From positions 135,386 to 199,385 of the forward strand of contig NZ_JOFH01000023.1 in the NCBI RefSeq assembly GCF_000721235.1: a stretch of 64,000 bases of DNA, given 5' to 3'. This DNA is from Streptomyces olivaceus (lineage in GTDB: Bacteria > Actinomycetota > Actinomycetes > Streptomycetales > Streptomycetaceae). This document shows positions 44,402 to 54,601 of the stretch, piece by piece; position 1 is the first letter of the stretch, and each line of letters opens with the position of its first letter. A model generated the notes under the pieces. That model worked only from the letters and a program-made list of their open reading frames with translations, did not search any database and had not been told where the DNA came from. A program made the translations under genes and the position numbers.

Positions 44402-44806
44402 TCAGACGCGACGGCGCTTCGGGGGGCGGCAGCCATTGTGCGGGGTCGGCGTGACGTCCTGGATGGAGCCGACCTCGAGGCCGGTCGCCTGCAGGGAGCG
44501 GATGGCGGTCTCACGACCGGAACCCGGGCCCTTGACGAAGACGTCGACCTTGCGCATGCCGTGCTCCTGCGCGCGACGGGCAGCCGACTCGGCGGCCATC
44601 TGCGCGGCGAACGGCGTGGACTTCCGGGAGCCCTTGAAGCCGACGTGGCCGGCGGAGGCCCAGGAGATCACATTGCCGGTCGGGTCCGTGATGGACACGA
44701 TCGTGTTGTTGAACGTGCTCTTGATGTGCGCGTGGCCGTGAGCGACGTTCTTCTTTTCCTTGCGGCGCACCTTCTTGGTCGCGCCCTGACGTCCCTTGGG
44801 GGGCAT
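44402..44806 (-). CDS. rpsK: 30S ribosomal protein S11
   Basis: This 134-residue protein lines the platform of the small subunit. The conserved [21 protein letters not shown] and [14 protein letters not shown], and the basic tail [15 protein letters not shown], are present. It lies 66 nt downstream of rpsM in the alpha cluster. Confidence 0.97.
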   Translation of the reverse strand: MPPKGRQGATKKVRRKEKKNVAHGHAHIKSTFNNTIVSITDPTGNVISWASAGHVGFKGSRKSTPFAAQMAAESAARRAQEHGMRKVDVFVKGPGSGRETAIRSLQATGLEVGSIQDVTPTPHNGCRPPKRRRV

Positions 44807-44872
44807 GTCGTTCTCCTACGGGAGGTGGTCGGTCCTACAGCGAAGACCGCTGGACGGCGAGTCCGCTGCGGA

Positions 44873-45253
44873 CTACTTCTTGCCCGGCTTCTTCTTGCCG
44901 GCGATGGCGCGACGCGGGCCCTTGCGGGTACGGGCGTTCGTGCTGGTGCGCTGACCGCGGACGGGCAGGCCACGACGGTGGCGGAGACCCTGGTAGGTAC
45001 CGATCTCGACCTTGCGGCGGATGTCGGCCTGGATCTCGCGACGGAGGTCACCCTCGGTCTTGATGTTGTTGTCGACGAACTCGCGGATCGCGACGAGCTG
45101 CTCCTCGGAGAGGTCCCGAACACGGGTGTTCGGGTCCACGCCGACGGCGGCGAGCGTCTGCTGCGAGAGAGTCCGGCCGATGCCGAACACGTAGGTGAGG
45201 GCGATCTCCACGCGCTTTTCGCGCGGGATGTCAACACCGGAAACGCGTGCCAT
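44873..45253 (-). CDS. rpsM: 30S ribosomal protein S13
   Basis: This 126-residue protein of the 30S head contacts the large subunit and t[60 protein letters not shown] and the lysine-rich tail are conserved. It follows rpmJ after a 221-nt gap, which is long for this cluster and might contain an internal promoter. Confidence 0.97.
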   Translation of the reverse strand: MARVSGVDIPREKRVEIALTYVFGIGRTLSQQTLAAVGVDPNTRVRDLSEEQLVAIREFVDNNIKTEGDLRREIQADIRRKVEIGTYQGLRHRRGLPVRGQRTSTNARTRKGPRRAIAGKKKPGKK

Positions 45254-45474
45254 TCAATGGCTCCAGTTGGTTGTCGGAGGTCTTCCACAGAACCGGATCC
45301 CGGCCGCCGGCGCCTTCACGCTGCTCAGGAGAGACAGCCGAAGACTTGGTACGACTCGGGTCCCCAGCCTCCGAACCGGGGGTGTCGGACGATCACTCGT
45401 CCGGGTCCTGCGTATGAACATGTTCAGCTCGCGTCGCGCGAAGTCCTGCGAATCGCGGAGGGAACGGTCAGGCG

Positions 45475-45588
45475 TCAGCCCTGGCGCTGCTTGTGGCGCG
45501 GGTTGTCGCAGATGACCATGACCCGACCGTGACGGCGGATCACCCTGCACTTGTCGCAGATCTTCTTGACGCTCGGCTTGACCTTCAT
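45475..45588 (-). CDS. rpmJ: 50S ribosomal protein L36 (zinc-binding form)
   Basis: This 37-residue protein reads [20 protein letters not shown] then [17 protein letters not shown]. It keeps the zinc site C-x2-C...C-x4-H, so it is the C+ form used when zinc is available. It lies between infA and rpsM, the universal position. It is very short but unmistakable. Confidence 0.97.
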   Translation of the reverse strand: MKVKPSVKKICDKCRVIRRHGRVMVICDNPRHKQRQG

Positions 45589-45656
45589 GGGTGTGAGGTT
45601 CTCCGGGTCAGTTGCCGTCGGACCCGCGTGCAGCGCACACGGGGCGTGGGCAAGAT

Positions 45657-45878
45657 CTACTTGTACCGGTAGACGATCCGGCCACGCGTCAGGTCGTACG
45701 GAGACAGCTCCACCACGACCCGGTCGTCAGGGAGGATGCGGATGTAGTGCATGCGCATCTTGCCGCTGATGTGTGCCAGGACCTGGTGGCCGTTCTGGAG
45801 CTCGACCTTGAACATGGCGTTCGGAAGAGACTCGACGACAGTGCCCTCGATCTCGATGGCACCTTGCTTCTTGGCCAC
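45657..45878 (-). CDS. infA: Translation initiation factor IF-1
   Basis: This 73-residue S1-like OB-fold factor binds the 30S A site during initiation. [73 protein letters not shown] matches the family in full over the usual length. The start is GTG. It lies between map and rpmJ with 174 and 68 nt gaps. Confidence 0.98.
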   Translation of the reverse strand: MAKKQGAIEIEGTVVESLPNAMFKVELQNGHQVLAHISGKMRMHYIRILPDDRVVVELSPYDLTRGRIVYRYK

Positions 45879-46052
45879 GCTTCGCCCTTCGAATCGACTA
45901 CCTTGATCGACTCACCCTGCAATCCTCAAGACATGCGGATGCACGGGAGCCGACGAGTCAGTCTACGTCAGCACCCCCGGAAAGGCGAAACGGGGGAGTC
46001 TGCCCCGGATGCGAGATCGTTATGCAAAGGCCCCGGCCTCGGTACCGATCCC

Positions 46053-46889
46053 TCACGCGAGCGGATCGGGAGCCGCCGTGATGCCCAGCTCCGCCAGCTT
46101 CGCCCGGCCCCCGTCGGGCGCCGTCAGGACCAGCGGGCCCTGCTCCGTCAGGGCCACCGAGTGCTCCCAGTGGGAGGACCAGGTGCCGTCGGTCGTGACG
46201 ACCGTCCACTCGTCCTCGAGGACCTCCGTGCGCGGGGTGCCGAGGGACACCATCGGCTCGATGGCCAGGCAGAAACCGGGGACGAGCTTGGGTCCCTTGC
46301 CGCGCTTGCGCTCGACGTAGTTCAGCAGGTGCGGGTCCATGTGCATCTCGGTGCCGATGCCGTGGCCGCCGTAGTCCTCGACGATGCCGTACTTGCCGCC
46401 GCCGGGCTTGGGCTGGCGGCGGATGTAGGTCTCGATGGCCCGGGAGACGTCCACCAGGCGGTTGCCCTGCTTCATGGCCGCGATCCCCGCCCACATCGAC
46501 TCCTCGGTCACCCGGGACAGCTCGACCAGCTCCGGGGAGTGGCCGGAGCCCACGAAGGCCGTGTAGGCGGCGTCGCCGTGCCAGCCGTCGATGATGGCGC
46601 CGCAGTCGATGGAGATGACGTCGCCGTCCTTGAGGACCACCTCGTCGGACGGGATGCCGTGGACGACCACCTCGTTCACGGACGTGCAGATGGTGGCCGG
46701 GAAGCCGCCGTAGCCGAGGAAGTTCGGCTTCGCGTCGTGCTCCGCGAGGACCTTGCGGGCGACCTGGTCCAGGTCCCTCGTCGTCGCGCCGGGCACGGCG
46801 GCCTCACGGGTGGCCGCGTGGATGGCGGCGACGACCAGCCCCGCCTCGCGCATCTTGGCGATCTGCTCGGGGTTCTTGATCTGCACCAT
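46053..46889 (-). CDS. map: Methionine aminopeptidase, type I
   Basis: This 278-residue metalloprotease removes the initiator methionine. The five metal ligands appear in IDCGAIIDGWHGDAAYT (two Asp), GGHGIGTEMH (His), IEPM (Glu) and SVALTEQGPL (Glu), in the pita-bread fold order. I choose the ATG at 46889 (MVQIKNPEQIAKMREAG); the longer frame upstream is not family-like. It follows adk after 137 nt in the secY-adk-map group. Confidence 0.95.
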   Translation of the reverse strand: MVQIKNPEQIAKMREAGLVVAAIHAATREAAVPGATTRDLDQVARKVLAEHDAKPNFLGYGGFPATICTSVNEVVVHGIPSDEVVLKDGDVISIDCGAIIDGWHGDAAYTAFVGSGHSPELVELSRVTEESMWAGIAAMKQGNRLVDVSRAIETYIRRQPKPGGGKYGIVEDYGGHGIGTEMHMDPHLLNYVERKRGKGPKLVPGFCLAIEPMVSLGTPRTEVLEDEWTVVTTDGTWSSHWEHSVALTEQGPLVLTAPDGGRAKLAELGITAAPDPLA

Positions 46890-47026
46890 GGGGGCTGCGG
46901 CCTTTCTGGACTGGACCGGTGGGGACGGGACGAGGACTCTCTCAACAATACGGGGCGGGGCCGCCCCGCCCACAGCACAGCCGCGGCCCCCCGAGCGAGG
47001 GACCGCGGCTGCAGCCGGGCGATGCA

Positions 47027-47680
47027 CTACTGGTCGCGCTTGAGCGCCTCCAGCGCACGGCGCGTGACCTCGTTCACGGCGCCGGTGGCCGCGATGGTGG
47101 CGACCAGGCCCTGCGCCTTGTAGTAGTCGATGATCGGCTCGGTCTGCGTGTGGTAGACCTCCAGCCGCTTGCGGACCGTCTCCTCGGAGTCGTCGTCCCG
47201 CTGGTACAACTCGCCGCCGCAGACGTCGCAGACGCCTTCCTTCTTCGGCGGGGTGTACGTCACGTGGAAGACGTGGGCCGAGTCGTTGCGGCAGACGCGC
47301 CGGCCGGCGATCCGCTTGACGACCTCGTCCTCCGGGGCCTCCAGGTCCAGCACCGCGTCGAGCTTCATGTCCTCGGTCTCGAGCAGCTCGTCCAGCGCCT
47401 CGGCCTGGGAGACGTTGCGCGGGAAGCCGTCCAGGAGGAAGCCGCCCTCGGCGTCGGGCTGCTCCATCCGGTCCTTCGCCATGGCGATGGTGACCTCGTC
47501 GGGTACGAGGTTGCCGGCGTCCATGTAGGACTTCGCGAGCTTGCCCAGTTCGGTCTGCTGGCTGATGTTCGCGCGGAACAGGTCGCCCGTGGAGATGTGC
47601 GGAATGTGCAGCGTCTCGGCAAGGCGGGTGGCCTGCGTTCCCTTTCCGGCGCCCGGCGGCCCGACGAGGACGATTCGCAT
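47027..47680 (-). CDS. adk: Adenylate kinase
   Basis: This 217-residue enzyme interconverts ATP+AMP and 2 ADP. P-loop GPPGAGKGTQ, AMP-site STGDLFR, LDGFPRN and the LID with CRND...CDVC residues (three Cys and an Asp, probably binding zinc) are present. The ATG overlaps the secY stop by 1 nt (ATGA), so it is translationally coupled to secY, as is conserved in actinobacteria. Confidence 0.97.
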   Translation of the reverse strand: MRIVLVGPPGAGKGTQATRLAETLHIPHISTGDLFRANISQQTELGKLAKSYMDAGNLVPDEVTIAMAKDRMEQPDAEGGFLLDGFPRNVSQAEALDELLETEDMKLDAVLDLEAPEDEVVKRIAGRRVCRNDSAHVFHVTYTPPKKEGVCDVCGGELYQRDDDSEETVRKRLEVYHTQTEPIIDYYKAQGLVATIAATGAVNEVTRRALEALKRDQ

Positions 47681-48993
47681 CAGCGGAGGAACCCTTCGTA
47701 ATTGCGCTGCTGGAGCTGGCTCTCGATCTGCTTCACCGTCTCGAGACCGACACCCACGATGATCAGGATGCTGGTGCCGCCGAACGGGAAGTTCTGGTTT
47801 GCCCCGAAACCAGCCAACGCCATTGTCGGGACGAGAGCGATCAGACCCAAGTACAGCGAACCCGGCCAGGTGATCCGGTTGAGTACGTAGCTCAGATACT
47901 CAGCGGTCGGTCGGCCAGCCCGGATGCCCGGGATGAAGCCACCATACTTCTTCATGTTGTCCGCGACTTCCTCGGGGTTGAACGAGATGGCCACGTAGAA
48001 GAAGGCGAAGAAGACGATCAGGAAGAAGTACAGAATGATGTGCGGCGTCGCTGCCGTGTCCGCGAGGTTCTTCGTGATCCAGGTCGCCCAGCCCGCCTGC
48101 GAGTTCGAGAACTGGACGATCAGGGCCGGGATGTAGAGCAGCGACGAGGCGAAGATGACGGGGATGACGCCCGCCTGGTTCACCTTGAGCGGGATGTACG
48201 TCGAGGTGCCGCCGTAGGAGCGGCGGCCGATCATGCGCTTCGCGTACTGGACCGGGATGCGGCGCTGGGCCTGCTCCACGAAGACCACCAGGCCGACCAT
48301 GACGAGGCCGACGGCGATGACGGTGCCGAACTCGATCCAGCCGCCCGCCAGGTCGCCCTGCTTCTTGATGGCCCACAGGGCGGAGGGGAAGGTCGCTGCG
48401 ATCGAGATGAACATCAGGATCGACATGCCGTTGCCGATGCCGCGGTCGGTGACCAGCTCGCCGAGCCACATGACGACGGCCGTACCGGCGGTCATGCAGA
48501 TGACCATGACGATGGTGGTGAAGATCGACTGGTCGGGCACGATCTGGCCGGCGACGGTGCAGCCCGAGAACAGGGTGCCACTGCGGGCGGTGGCGACGAG
48601 GCCGGTGCCCTGGAGGATGGCGAGCGCGATGGTCAGGTAGCGGGTGTACTGCGTGATCTTCGCGGTACCCGCCTGGCCCTCCTTCTTGAGGGCTTCCAGG
48701 CGCGGGATGACCACGGTCAGCAGCTGCAGAATGATGCTCGCCGTGATGTACGGCATGATGCCGAGCGCGAAGACCGTGATCTGCAGCAGGGCGCCACCGC
48801 TGAACATGTTGACCAGGCCGAAGAGACCCTGGTTGCCGGACGCCTGGTCCACGCACTCCTGGACGTTCTTGTAGTCGACGCCTGGAATGGGGATGTGGGT
48901 ACCGAGTCGGTACACCACGATGATGCCGAGCGTGAAGAGCAGCTTCTTGCGCAGGTCGGGCGTCTTGAACGCCCGGGCGAACGCGGTGAGCAC
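47680..48993 (-). CDS. secY: Protein translocase subunit SecY
   Basis: This 437-residue protein is the channel-forming subunit of the Sec translocon with ten transmembrane segments. The first (LLFTLGIIVVYRLGTHIPIPGV), GIMPYITASIILQLLTV and the later PAEYLSYVLNRITWPGSLYLG-like segments are recognisable. GTG start with a strong GGAGG site. It is separated from rplO by 256 nt containing a hairpin, so secY-adk-map is probably driven from its own promoter. Confidence 0.97.
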   Translation of the reverse strand: MLTAFARAFKTPDLRKKLLFTLGIIVVYRLGTHIPIPGVDYKNVQECVDQASGNQGLFGLVNMFSGGALLQITVFALGIMPYITASIILQLLTVVIPRLEALKKEGQAGTAKITQYTRYLTIALAILQGTGLVATARSGTLFSGCTVAGQIVPDQSIFTTIVMVICMTAGTAVVMWLGELVTDRGIGNGMSILMFISIAATFPSALWAIKKQGDLAGGWIEFGTVIAVGLVMVGLVVFVEQAQRRIPVQYAKRMIGRRSYGGTSTYIPLKVNQAGVIPVIFASSLLYIPALIVQFSNSQAGWATWITKNLADTAATPHIILYFFLIVFFAFFYVAISFNPEEVADNMKKYGGFIPGIRAGRPTAEYLSYVLNRITWPGSLYLGLIALVPTMALAGFGANQNFPFGGTSILIIVGVGLETVKQIESQLQQRNYEGFLR

Positions 48994-49180
48994 GGTGCCT
49001 CCTGCGACCCCCGCGCTACTGCGTCAAGGGTGACGGTCTTGAGGTTCGACTGACGACTGATAAGTGGACGGCTACGTGAGTAACGGTGGACCGCCGCTCA
49101 GAGTGCCTCATGCGACGCACTCGGGAAAGAGGGCAGCGCAGGCCACCTTACCGGCGGGAGTACTTCCCTTGGAACGACCA

Positions 49181-49214
49181 ACCGGGGATACCCCTTTTGT
49201 GGGGCATCCCCGGT
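49181..49214 (-). terminator. Hairpin between rplO and secY
   Basis: ACCGGGGATACCCC (49181-49194) pairs with GGGGCATCCCCGGT (49201-49214) at 13 of 14 positions around a 6-nt loop, 36 nt after the rplO stop codon. It should end or attenuate the spc ribosomal-protein transcript before secY. Confidence 0.75.
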
Positions 49215-49249
49215 CGGGATCGCTCAAGTCATCGAGACGCCTGAAGGGT

Positions 49250-49705
49250 TCAGACGAGCTCGGTGACGGTACCGCCGGCGGCGGTGATCTTCTCCTTGGC
49301 GGAGCCGGAGACGGCGTCGACCGTCACCTGCAGCGCCACGGAGATCTCGCCCTGGCCGAGGACCTTGACGAGGCTGTTCTTGCGAACGGCACCCTTGGCC
49401 ACGAGGCCCTCGACGGTGACCTCGCCACCCTCGGGGTACAGCGCGGACAGCTTGTCGAGGTTCACGACCTGGAACTCGGTCTTGAACGGGTTCTTGAAGC
49501 CCTTCAGCTTCGGGAGGCGCATGTGGAGGGGCATCTGGCCACCCTCGAAGCGCTCCGGAACCTGGTAACGGGCCTTCGTGCCCTTGGTACCACGACCGGC
49601 CGTCTTACCCTTCGACGCCTCACCACGACCGACACGGGTCTTGGCGGTCTTGGCGCCGGGGGCGGGACGGAGGTTGTGGATCTTGAGCGGGTTGTTCTCC
49701 GCCAT
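49250..49705 (-). CDS. rplO: 50S ribosomal protein L15
   Basis: This 151-residue large-subunit protein has the conserved [31 protein letters not shown] and the [22 protein letters not shown] segment. It lies 2 nt downstream of rpmD and is the last ribosomal-protein gene of the spc cluster. Confidence 0.97.
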   Translation of the reverse strand: MAENNPLKIHNLRPAPGAKTAKTRVGRGEASKGKTAGRGTKGTKARYQVPERFEGGQMPLHMRLPKLKGFKNPFKTEFQVVNLDKLSALYPEGGEVTVEGLVAKGAVRKNSLVKVLGQGEISVALQVTVDAVSGSAKEKITAAGGTVTELV

Positions 49706-49707
49706 GA

Positions 49708-49890
49708 TCAGTCGACCTCCTCGACCGACACGAGGTGGCGGACGGTGTGCACCATGCCGCGGAACTCGGGGCGGTCCTCCTTGACGACCTGCGTGTTGAT
49801 GCCCTTGAGACCAAGGGAACGCAGGGTGTCACGGTGGTTCTGCTTGCTGCCGATGTAGGACTTGACCTGCGTAATCTTGAGCTGCGCCAT
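49708..49890 (-). CDS. rpmD: 50S ribosomal protein L30
   Basis: This 60-residue protein starts [32 protein letters not shown] and ends HLVSVEEVD, matching L30. It lies 2 nt downstream of rpsE and 2 nt upstream of rplO. The longer reading frame upstream is inside rpsE and not real. Confidence 0.96.
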   Translation of the reverse strand: MAQLKITQVKSYIGSKQNHRDTLRSLGLKGINTQVVKEDRPEFRGMVHTVRHLVSVEEVD

Positions 49891-49892
49891 GA

Positions 49893-50495
49893 TTACGCAC
49901 CCGCCCCGGCACGTGCACGGAGAAGAGCCGCGGGGGCGACGTCCTCGAGCGGCAGACCGCGGCGGGCCGCGATCTCCTCGGGACGCTGCAGGCCCTTGAG
50001 GGCCTCCACGGTCGCGTGCACGATGTTGATCTGGTTGTCGGAGCCGAGCGACTTCGACAGCACATCGTGGATACCGGCGCACTCGAGCACGGCGCGCACC
50101 GGACCACCGGCGATCACACCGGTACCGGGCGACGCGGGCTTGAGCAGCACGACGCCGGCCGCCTTCTCACCCTGGATGGGGTGCGGGATGGTGCCCTGGA
50201 TGCGGGGGACCTTGAAGAAGTGCTTCTTGGCCTCCTCGACACCCTTGGCGATGGCGGCCGGCACCTCCTTGGCCTTGCCGTATCCGACACCCACGGTGCC
50301 GTCACCGTCGCCCACCACGACCAGCGCGGTGAAGCTGAAGCGACGACCACCCTTCACAACCTTGGCGACGCGGTTGATCGCGACAACGCGCTCAACGTAC
50401 GCGGTCTTCTCGGCGGCAGCGCCACCGTCGCGACCCTTCCGGTCCCGCCGCTCGCCGCCACCGGCACCGCCACCGCGGCGCTGGGGTCCAGCCAT
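49893..50495 (-). CDS. rpsE: 30S ribosomal protein S5
   Basis: This 200-residue protein is involved in decoding accuracy. A basic glycine-rich N-terminus ([25 protein letters not shown]) is typical of Streptomyces. The core has [38 protein letters not shown] and the [15 protein letters not shown] loop. The Met at 50495 is preferred; the extra residues upstream are not family-like. Confidence 0.97.
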   Translation of the reverse strand: MAGPQRRGGGAGGGERRDRKGRDGGAAAEKTAYVERVVAINRVAKVVKGGRRFSFTALVVVGDGDGTVGVGYGKAKEVPAAIAKGVEEAKKHFFKVPRIQGTIPHPIQGEKAAGVVLLKPASPGTGVIAGGPVRAVLECAGIHDVLSKSLGSDNQINIVHATVEALKGLQRPEEIAARRGLPLEDVAPAALLRARAGAGA

Positions 50496-50559
50496 TGGAA
50501 TTACCTCTCTCTGTTTCCGGCGCTCCACAGCGACATGAGTCGCTGCCGCGACGGGCGGC

Positions 50560-50943
50560 TCAGAACTTCAGTCCGGCTTCGCGGGCGGCGTCCGCCAGGG
50601 CGGCGATGCGCCCGGCGTACTGGTTGCCACCACGGTCGAACACGACGGCCTCGACGCCGGCGGCCTTGGCGCGCTCGGCGACCAGGGAACCGACCTGCTT
50701 GGCCTGAGCGGACTTGTCGGCCTCGCCACCGCGGATCGAGGTGTCCAGGGTGGACGCCGACGCGAGGGTGTGACCCTTGAGGTCGTCGATCACCTGGGCC
50801 ACGATGTGGCGGTTCGAGCGAGTAACGACCAGACGCGGACGCTCCGCCGTACCCGAGAGATTCTTGCGAATCCGGATGTGACGGCGCTTGATCGCGGCGC
50901 GCTTGTAGGCGTCGCCCTTGAGGATCTTCTGCCCGTATGCCAT
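50560..50943 (-). CDS. rplR: 50S ribosomal protein L18
   Basis: This 127-residue protein binds 5S r[37 protein letters not shown] and the [26 protein letters not shown] end are conserved. It lies 3 nt downstream of rplF in the spc cluster. Confidence 0.97.
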   Translation of the reverse strand: MAYGQKILKGDAYKRAAIKRRHIRIRKNLSGTAERPRLVVTRSNRHIVAQVIDDLKGHTLASASTLDTSIRGGEADKSAQAKQVGSLVAERAKAAGVEAVVFDRGGNQYAGRIAALADAAREAGLKF

Positions 50944-50946
50944 GGC

Positions 50947-51486
50947 TTACTTACCCGCCTTTCCGACCTTGCGCCGGATGACTTCGCCCTCGTACTTGAC
51001 GCCCTTGGCCTTGTACGGGTCGGGCTTGCGCAGCTTGCGGATGTTGGCCGCAACCTCGCCGACCTTCTGCTTGTCGATGCCCTCGACCGAGAAGTGGGTC
51101 GGGTTCTCCACCTTGAAGGTGATGCCCTCGGGGGCCTCGACCAGGATCGGGTGGCTGTAGCCGAGGGAGAACTCCAGGTTCGAACCCTTGGCGAGCACGC
51201 GGTAACCGACACCGCTGATCTCGAGCTTCTTCACGTAACCCTGGGTCACGCCGGTGATCATGTTCGCCACCAGCGTGCGGGACAGGCCGTGCAGGGCCTT
51301 GCTCTGACGCTCGTCGTTGGGGCGGGTGACGTTCAGAACGCCGTCCTCACCCTTGGCGACGTCGATCGGCGCCACGACGGTGTGGGTCAGCGAGCCCTTG
51401 GGGCCCTTGACCGCGACCGTACGGCCGTCGATGGTGACGTCCACGCCGGCGGGAACCGCGATGGGGAGCTTGCCGATGCGCGACAT
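50947..51486 (-). CDS. rplF: 50S ribosomal protein L6
   Basis: This 179-residue protein sits near the factor-binding stalk base. [33 protein letters not shown] and the terminal [30 protein letters not shown] match L6 throughout. It lies 24 nt after rpsH. Confidence 0.97.
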   Translation of the reverse strand: MSRIGKLPIAVPAGVDVTIDGRTVAVKGPKGSLTHTVVAPIDVAKGEDGVLNVTRPNDERQSKALHGLSRTLVANMITGVTQGYVKKLEISGVGYRVLAKGSNLEFSLGYSHPILVEAPEGITFKVENPTHFSVEGIDKQKVGEVAANIRKLRKPDPYKAKGVKYEGEVIRRKVGKAGK

Positions 51487-51510
51487 AGCTGTTTCCTCCG
51501 TTCCCTTCCG

Positions 51511-51909
51511 TTACCAGACGTAGGCGAGGACTTCTCCGCCTACGCCCTTCTTGCCGGCCTGCTGTCCAGTGAGGAGCCCGTGCGACGTGGAGATGATCGC
51601 CACGCCGAGGCCACCCAGCACCTTGGGCAGGTTGGTGGACTTCGCGTACACCCGGAGACCGGGCTTGGAGATCCGCTTGATGCCCGCGATGGAGCGCTCA
51701 CGGTTCGGGCCGAACTTCAGCTCGAGGACGAGGTTCTTGCCGACCTCGGCGTCCTCGGTCTTCCAGCCGGTGATGAAGCCCTCCTGCTGGAGGATCTCCG
51801 CGATGTGCGACTTGATCTTGGACGCCGGCATCGTCACGGAATCGTGGTACGCCGAGTTCGCGTTCCGCAGACGCGTCAGCATGTCTGCGATCGGATCAGT
51901 CATGGTCAT
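51511..51909 (-). CDS. rpsH: 30S ribosomal protein S8
   Basis: This 132-residue 16S-binding protein has [23 protein letters not shown] and the C-terminal [22 protein letters not shown] signature. The start at 51909 (or Met two codons later) gives the family length. It is separated from rpsN by a 209-nt gap, the largest inside the spc cluster, which contains a TAGGCT (52044-52049) that might be a weak internal -10 box. S8 is the autogenous regulator of spc in E. coli; no such site was identified here. Confidence 0.97.
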   Translation of the reverse strand: MTMTDPIADMLTRLRNANSAYHDSVTMPASKIKSHIAEILQQEGFITGWKTEDAEVGKNLVLELKFGPNRERSIAGIKRISKPGLRVYAKSTNLPKVLGGLGVAIISTSHGLLTGQQAGKKGVGGEVLAYVW

Positions 51910-52118
51910 GAATTGGCCTTCGGCCTCTCTCGCCGGGGTTTCCTGGTGCGCCATCCCTCTCCCCGATCCGAGACGGGACGGGTGCGGCGCGGTGGACCTA
52001 CGGCGTAGTAAGTCGATGAGGGCGGCAGACGCCCAACCCCACAAGCCTAAGGCATGCGGGCCGGGCGACTGCCCACCCAGATACTTACCGAGAGTCTGAA
52101 TAACCCGGAATTACCGGA

Positions 52119-52304
52119 TTACCAAGAGCTCTTGGTCACGCCCGGCAGCTCGCCACGGTGAGCCATCTCACGAAGGCACACGCGGCACAGGCCGAACTTG
52201 CGGTAGACGGAGTGCGGGCGGCCGCAGCGCTGGCAGCGGGTGTAGCCACGCACACCGAACTTGGGCTTGCGAGCAGCCTTGGCAATCAGAGCCTTCTTCG
52301 CCAT
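52119..52304 (-). CDS. rpsN: 30S ribosomal protein S14, zinc-binding type
   Basis: This 61-residue protein is the short S14 with four cysteines in [20 protein letters not shown], a zinc ribbon. It is the C+ paralogue (type Z) found in the spc cluster; zinc-independent copies are usually elsewhere. It lies 5 nt downstream of rplE. Confidence 0.97.
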   Translation of the reverse strand: MAKKALIAKAARKPKFGVRGYTRCQRCGRPHSVYRKFGLCRVCLREMAHRGELPGVTKSSW

Positions 52305-52309
52305 CTCGC

Positions 52310-52867
52310 TCACGCCTCCTTGAAGGGGAAGCCGAGGTGACGAAGGAGCGCGCGGCCCTCAGCGTCGTTGGTCGCCGTGGTCACCACGGTGATGTCCATA
52401 CCCCGGACGCGGTCGATCTTGTCCTGGTCGATCTCGTGGAACATGACCTGCTCCGTGAGACCGAAGGTGTAGTTGCCACGGCCGTCGAACTGCTTGGGGG
52501 ACAGACCGCGGAAGTCGCGGATGCGCGGCAGCGCGAGCGACAGGGTGCGGTCCAGGAACTCCCACATGCGGTCGCCACGGAGCGTGACGTGGGCACCGAT
52601 CGGCTGGCCCTCGCGCAGCTTGAACTGCGCGATGGACTTGCGGGCCTTGGTGACGGCCGGCTTCTGACCGGTGATCGTGGTGAGGTCGCGGACGGCGCCC
52701 TCGATCAGCTTGGAGTCGCGGGCGGCGTCGCCCACACCCATGTTGACCACGATCTTGACGAGGCCGGGAACCTGCATGACGTTCTCGTAGGAGAACTCCT
52801 CACGCAGCTTGCCCGAGATCTCCTCGCGGTACTTCGTCTTCAGACGCGGAGTGGTGGTGGTAGCCAT
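52310..52867 (-). CDS. rplE: 50S ribosomal protein L5
   Basis: This 185-residue 5S-rRNA-binding protein has [33 protein letters not shown] and the family end [13 protein letters not shown]. Its ATG overlaps the rplX stop by 1 nt. Confidence 0.97.
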   Translation of the reverse strand: MATTTTPRLKTKYREEISGKLREEFSYENVMQVPGLVKIVVNMGVGDAARDSKLIEGAVRDLTTITGQKPAVTKARKSIAQFKLREGQPIGAHVTLRGDRMWEFLDRTLSLALPRIRDFRGLSPKQFDGRGNYTFGLTEQVMFHEIDQDKIDRVRGMDITVVTTATNDAEGRALLRHLGFPFKEA

Positions 52868-53190
52868 CAGATGTCCTCACCCGTCCGCTTGGCAACGCGA
52901 ACCTTGTTGCCCTCGTCGTCGAAGCGGTAACCGACGCGCGTGACGACCTTGTTGCCGTCCTTCTCCACGACCAGCTGGACGTTGGAGACGTGGATCGGGG
53001 CCTCGGTGGTCACGATGCCGCCGGCCTGCGAACCGCGAGCGGTCGGCCCGGCCTTGGTGTGCTTCTTGACCCGGTTGACACCCTCGACCAGGACACGGTC
53101 CTCACGGGGGAAGGCCGCGATGACCTTGCCCTGCTTGCCCTTGTCCTTGCCGGTGATGACCTGGACCAGGTCGCCCTTCTTGATCTTCAT
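52867..53190 (-). CDS. rplX: 50S ribosomal protein L24
   Basis: This 107-residue protein initiates large-subunit assembly. The KOW motif lies in [37 protein letters not shown] choose ATG 53190 (MKIKKGD); a GTG two codons upstream is possible. It lies just after rplN. Confidence 0.97.
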   Translation of the reverse strand: MKIKKGDLVQVITGKDKGKQGKVIAAFPREDRVLVEGVNRVKKHTKAGPTARGSQAGGIVTTEAPIHVSNVQLVVEKDGNKVVTRVGYRFDDEGNKVRVAKRTGEDI

Positions 53191-53192
53191 GC

Positions 53193-53561
53193 TCACAGCA
53201 CCTCCGGCGCGAGGGAGATGATCTTCATGAACTTCTTCTCGCGCAGCTCACGGCCGACGGGGCCGAAGATACGGGTGCCGCGGGGGTCGCCGTCGTTCTT
53301 CAGAATGACGGCGGCGTTCTCGTCGAAGCGGATGTACGAGCCGTCGGGACGGCGGCGCTCCTTGACGGTGCGAACGATGACCGCCTTGACGACGTCACCC
53401 TTCTTCACGTTGCCACCGGGGATCGCGTCCTTGACGGTGGCGACGATGACGTCACCGATACCCGCGTAGCGGCGACCGGAGCCACCGAGCACACGGATGG
53501 TCAGGATTTCCTTCGCACCCGTGTTGTCGGCGACACGCAGTCGCGACTCCTGCTGGATCAC
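53193..53561 (-). CDS. rplN: 50S ribosomal protein L14
   Basis: This 122-residue protein has [55 protein letters not shown], a very conserved L14 region. GTG start. The 104-nt gap to rpsQ contains a short GC-rich inverted repeat (GGGAGCCG ... CGGCTCCC, 53589-53624). Confidence 0.97.
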   Translation of the reverse strand: MIQQESRLRVADNTGAKEILTIRVLGGSGRRYAGIGDVIVATVKDAIPGGNVKKGDVVKAVIVRTVKERRRPDGSYIRFDENAAVILKNDGDPRGTRIFGPVGRELREKKFMKIISLAPEVL

Positions 53562-53665
53562 GTCTATCTCCTGAATGTCTGCCGGTTCCCCGGGAGCCGC
53601 TCACCTGGGTGAACGGCTCCCGGAGCCTGGCGGAACTGTCCTGCGAGGAATGCCCCGCAGGAGAT

Positions 53666-53953
53666 TTACTTGGCCTTCTCGAGGATCTCGACGACGCGCC
53701 AGCGCTTCGTCGCGGACAGCGGCCGGGTCTCCATGAGGAGGACGCGGTCGCCGACGCCCGCGGCGTTCTGCTCGTCGTGCGCCTTGAGCTTCTCGGTACG
53801 GCGGATGACCTTGCCGTACAGCGCGTGGGTCACGCGGTCCTCGACGGCGACGACGACGGTCTTGTCCATCTTGTCGCTGACGACCAGACCCTGACGGGTC
53901 TTGCGGAAGCCGCGAGCGGCCTTCGTCTCTTCAGTCACGTTGCTCTCGCTCAT
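53666..53953 (-). CDS. rpsQ: 30S ribosomal protein S17
   Basis: This 95-residue OB-fold 16S-binding protein has [47 protein letters not shown], the standard S17 core, after an acidic 13-residue start. Its ATG overlaps the rpmC stop. Confidence 0.97.
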   Translation of the reverse strand: MSESNVTEETKAARGFRKTRQGLVVSDKMDKTVVVAVEDRVTHALYGKVIRRTEKLKAHDEQNAAGVGDRVLLMETRPLSATKRWRVVEILEKAK

Positions 53954-54177
53954 CAGGCGCTCTCCACCGTTTCGATGCCCAGCTCACGCTCGCGCATCAG
54001 GGTGTAGATCCGCGCGATGTCCTTGCGGACCGCCTTCAGACGGCCATGGTTCTCGAGCTGCCCGGTCGCCGCCTGGAAGCGGAGGTTGAACAGTTCTTCC
54101 TTGGCCTCGCGGAGCTTCGCGAGAAGCTCCTCGTTGCCCAGCTCGCGCAGCTCGGACGCCTTGGTGCCGGCCGACAT
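53953..54177 (-). CDS. rpmC: 50S ribosomal protein L29
   Basis: This 74-residue two-helix protein at the exit tunnel has [63 protein letters not shown] 54177 is chosen over a GTG one codon earlier. Its start overlaps the rplP stop. Confidence 0.97.
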   Translation of the reverse strand: MSAGTKASELRELGNEELLAKLREAKEELFNLRFQAATGQLENHGRLKAVRKDIARIYTLMRERELGIETVESA

Positions 54178-54596
54178 CACGCTTCACCTGCCTCGCGCTT
54201 GACGATCCGGCACTTCATCGGCAGCTTGTGGGCCGCACGGGTCAGCGCCTCACGGGCGATCTTCTCGTTGGGGTAGGACAGCTCGAACATGACCCGGCCC
54301 GGGTGCACGTTCGCGATCCACCACTCGGGGGAACCCTTGCCGGAACCCATGCGGGTCTCGGCCGGCTTCTTCGTGAGCGGGCGGTCCGGGTAGATGTTGA
54401 TCCAGACCTTGCCGCCACGCTTGATGTGGCGGGTCATCGCGATACGGGCGGCCTCGATCTGGCGGTTGGTCACGTACGCCGGCGTGATGGCCTGGATGCC
54501 GTACTCGCCGAACGCAACCTGCGTACCGCCCTTGGCCATGCCGCGGCGCTTGGGGTGGTGCTGCTTGCGGTGCTTGACCCTACGGGGGATCAGCAT
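54177..54596 (-). CDS. rplP: 50S ribosomal protein L16
   Basis: This 139-residue protein is near the A and P sites. [36 protein letters not shown] and [29 protein letters not shown] are diagnostic. It lies 5 nt after rpsC. Confidence 0.98.
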   Translation of the reverse strand: MLIPRRVKHRKQHHPKRRGMAKGGTQVAFGEYGIQAITPAYVTNRQIEAARIAMTRHIKRGGKVWINIYPDRPLTKKPAETRMGSGKGSPEWWIANVHPGRVMFELSYPNEKIAREALTRAAHKLPMKCRIVKREAGEA

Positions 54597-54601
54597 GACG
54601 G

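Noticed and set aside
45415..45426. TGAACATGTTCA palindrome between rpmJ and rpsM as a LexA (SOS) box
   Set aside because: The GAAC and GTTC halves are 2 bp apart, while actinobacterial LexA sites need 4 bp, and the location within a ribosomal cluster is unsuitable.
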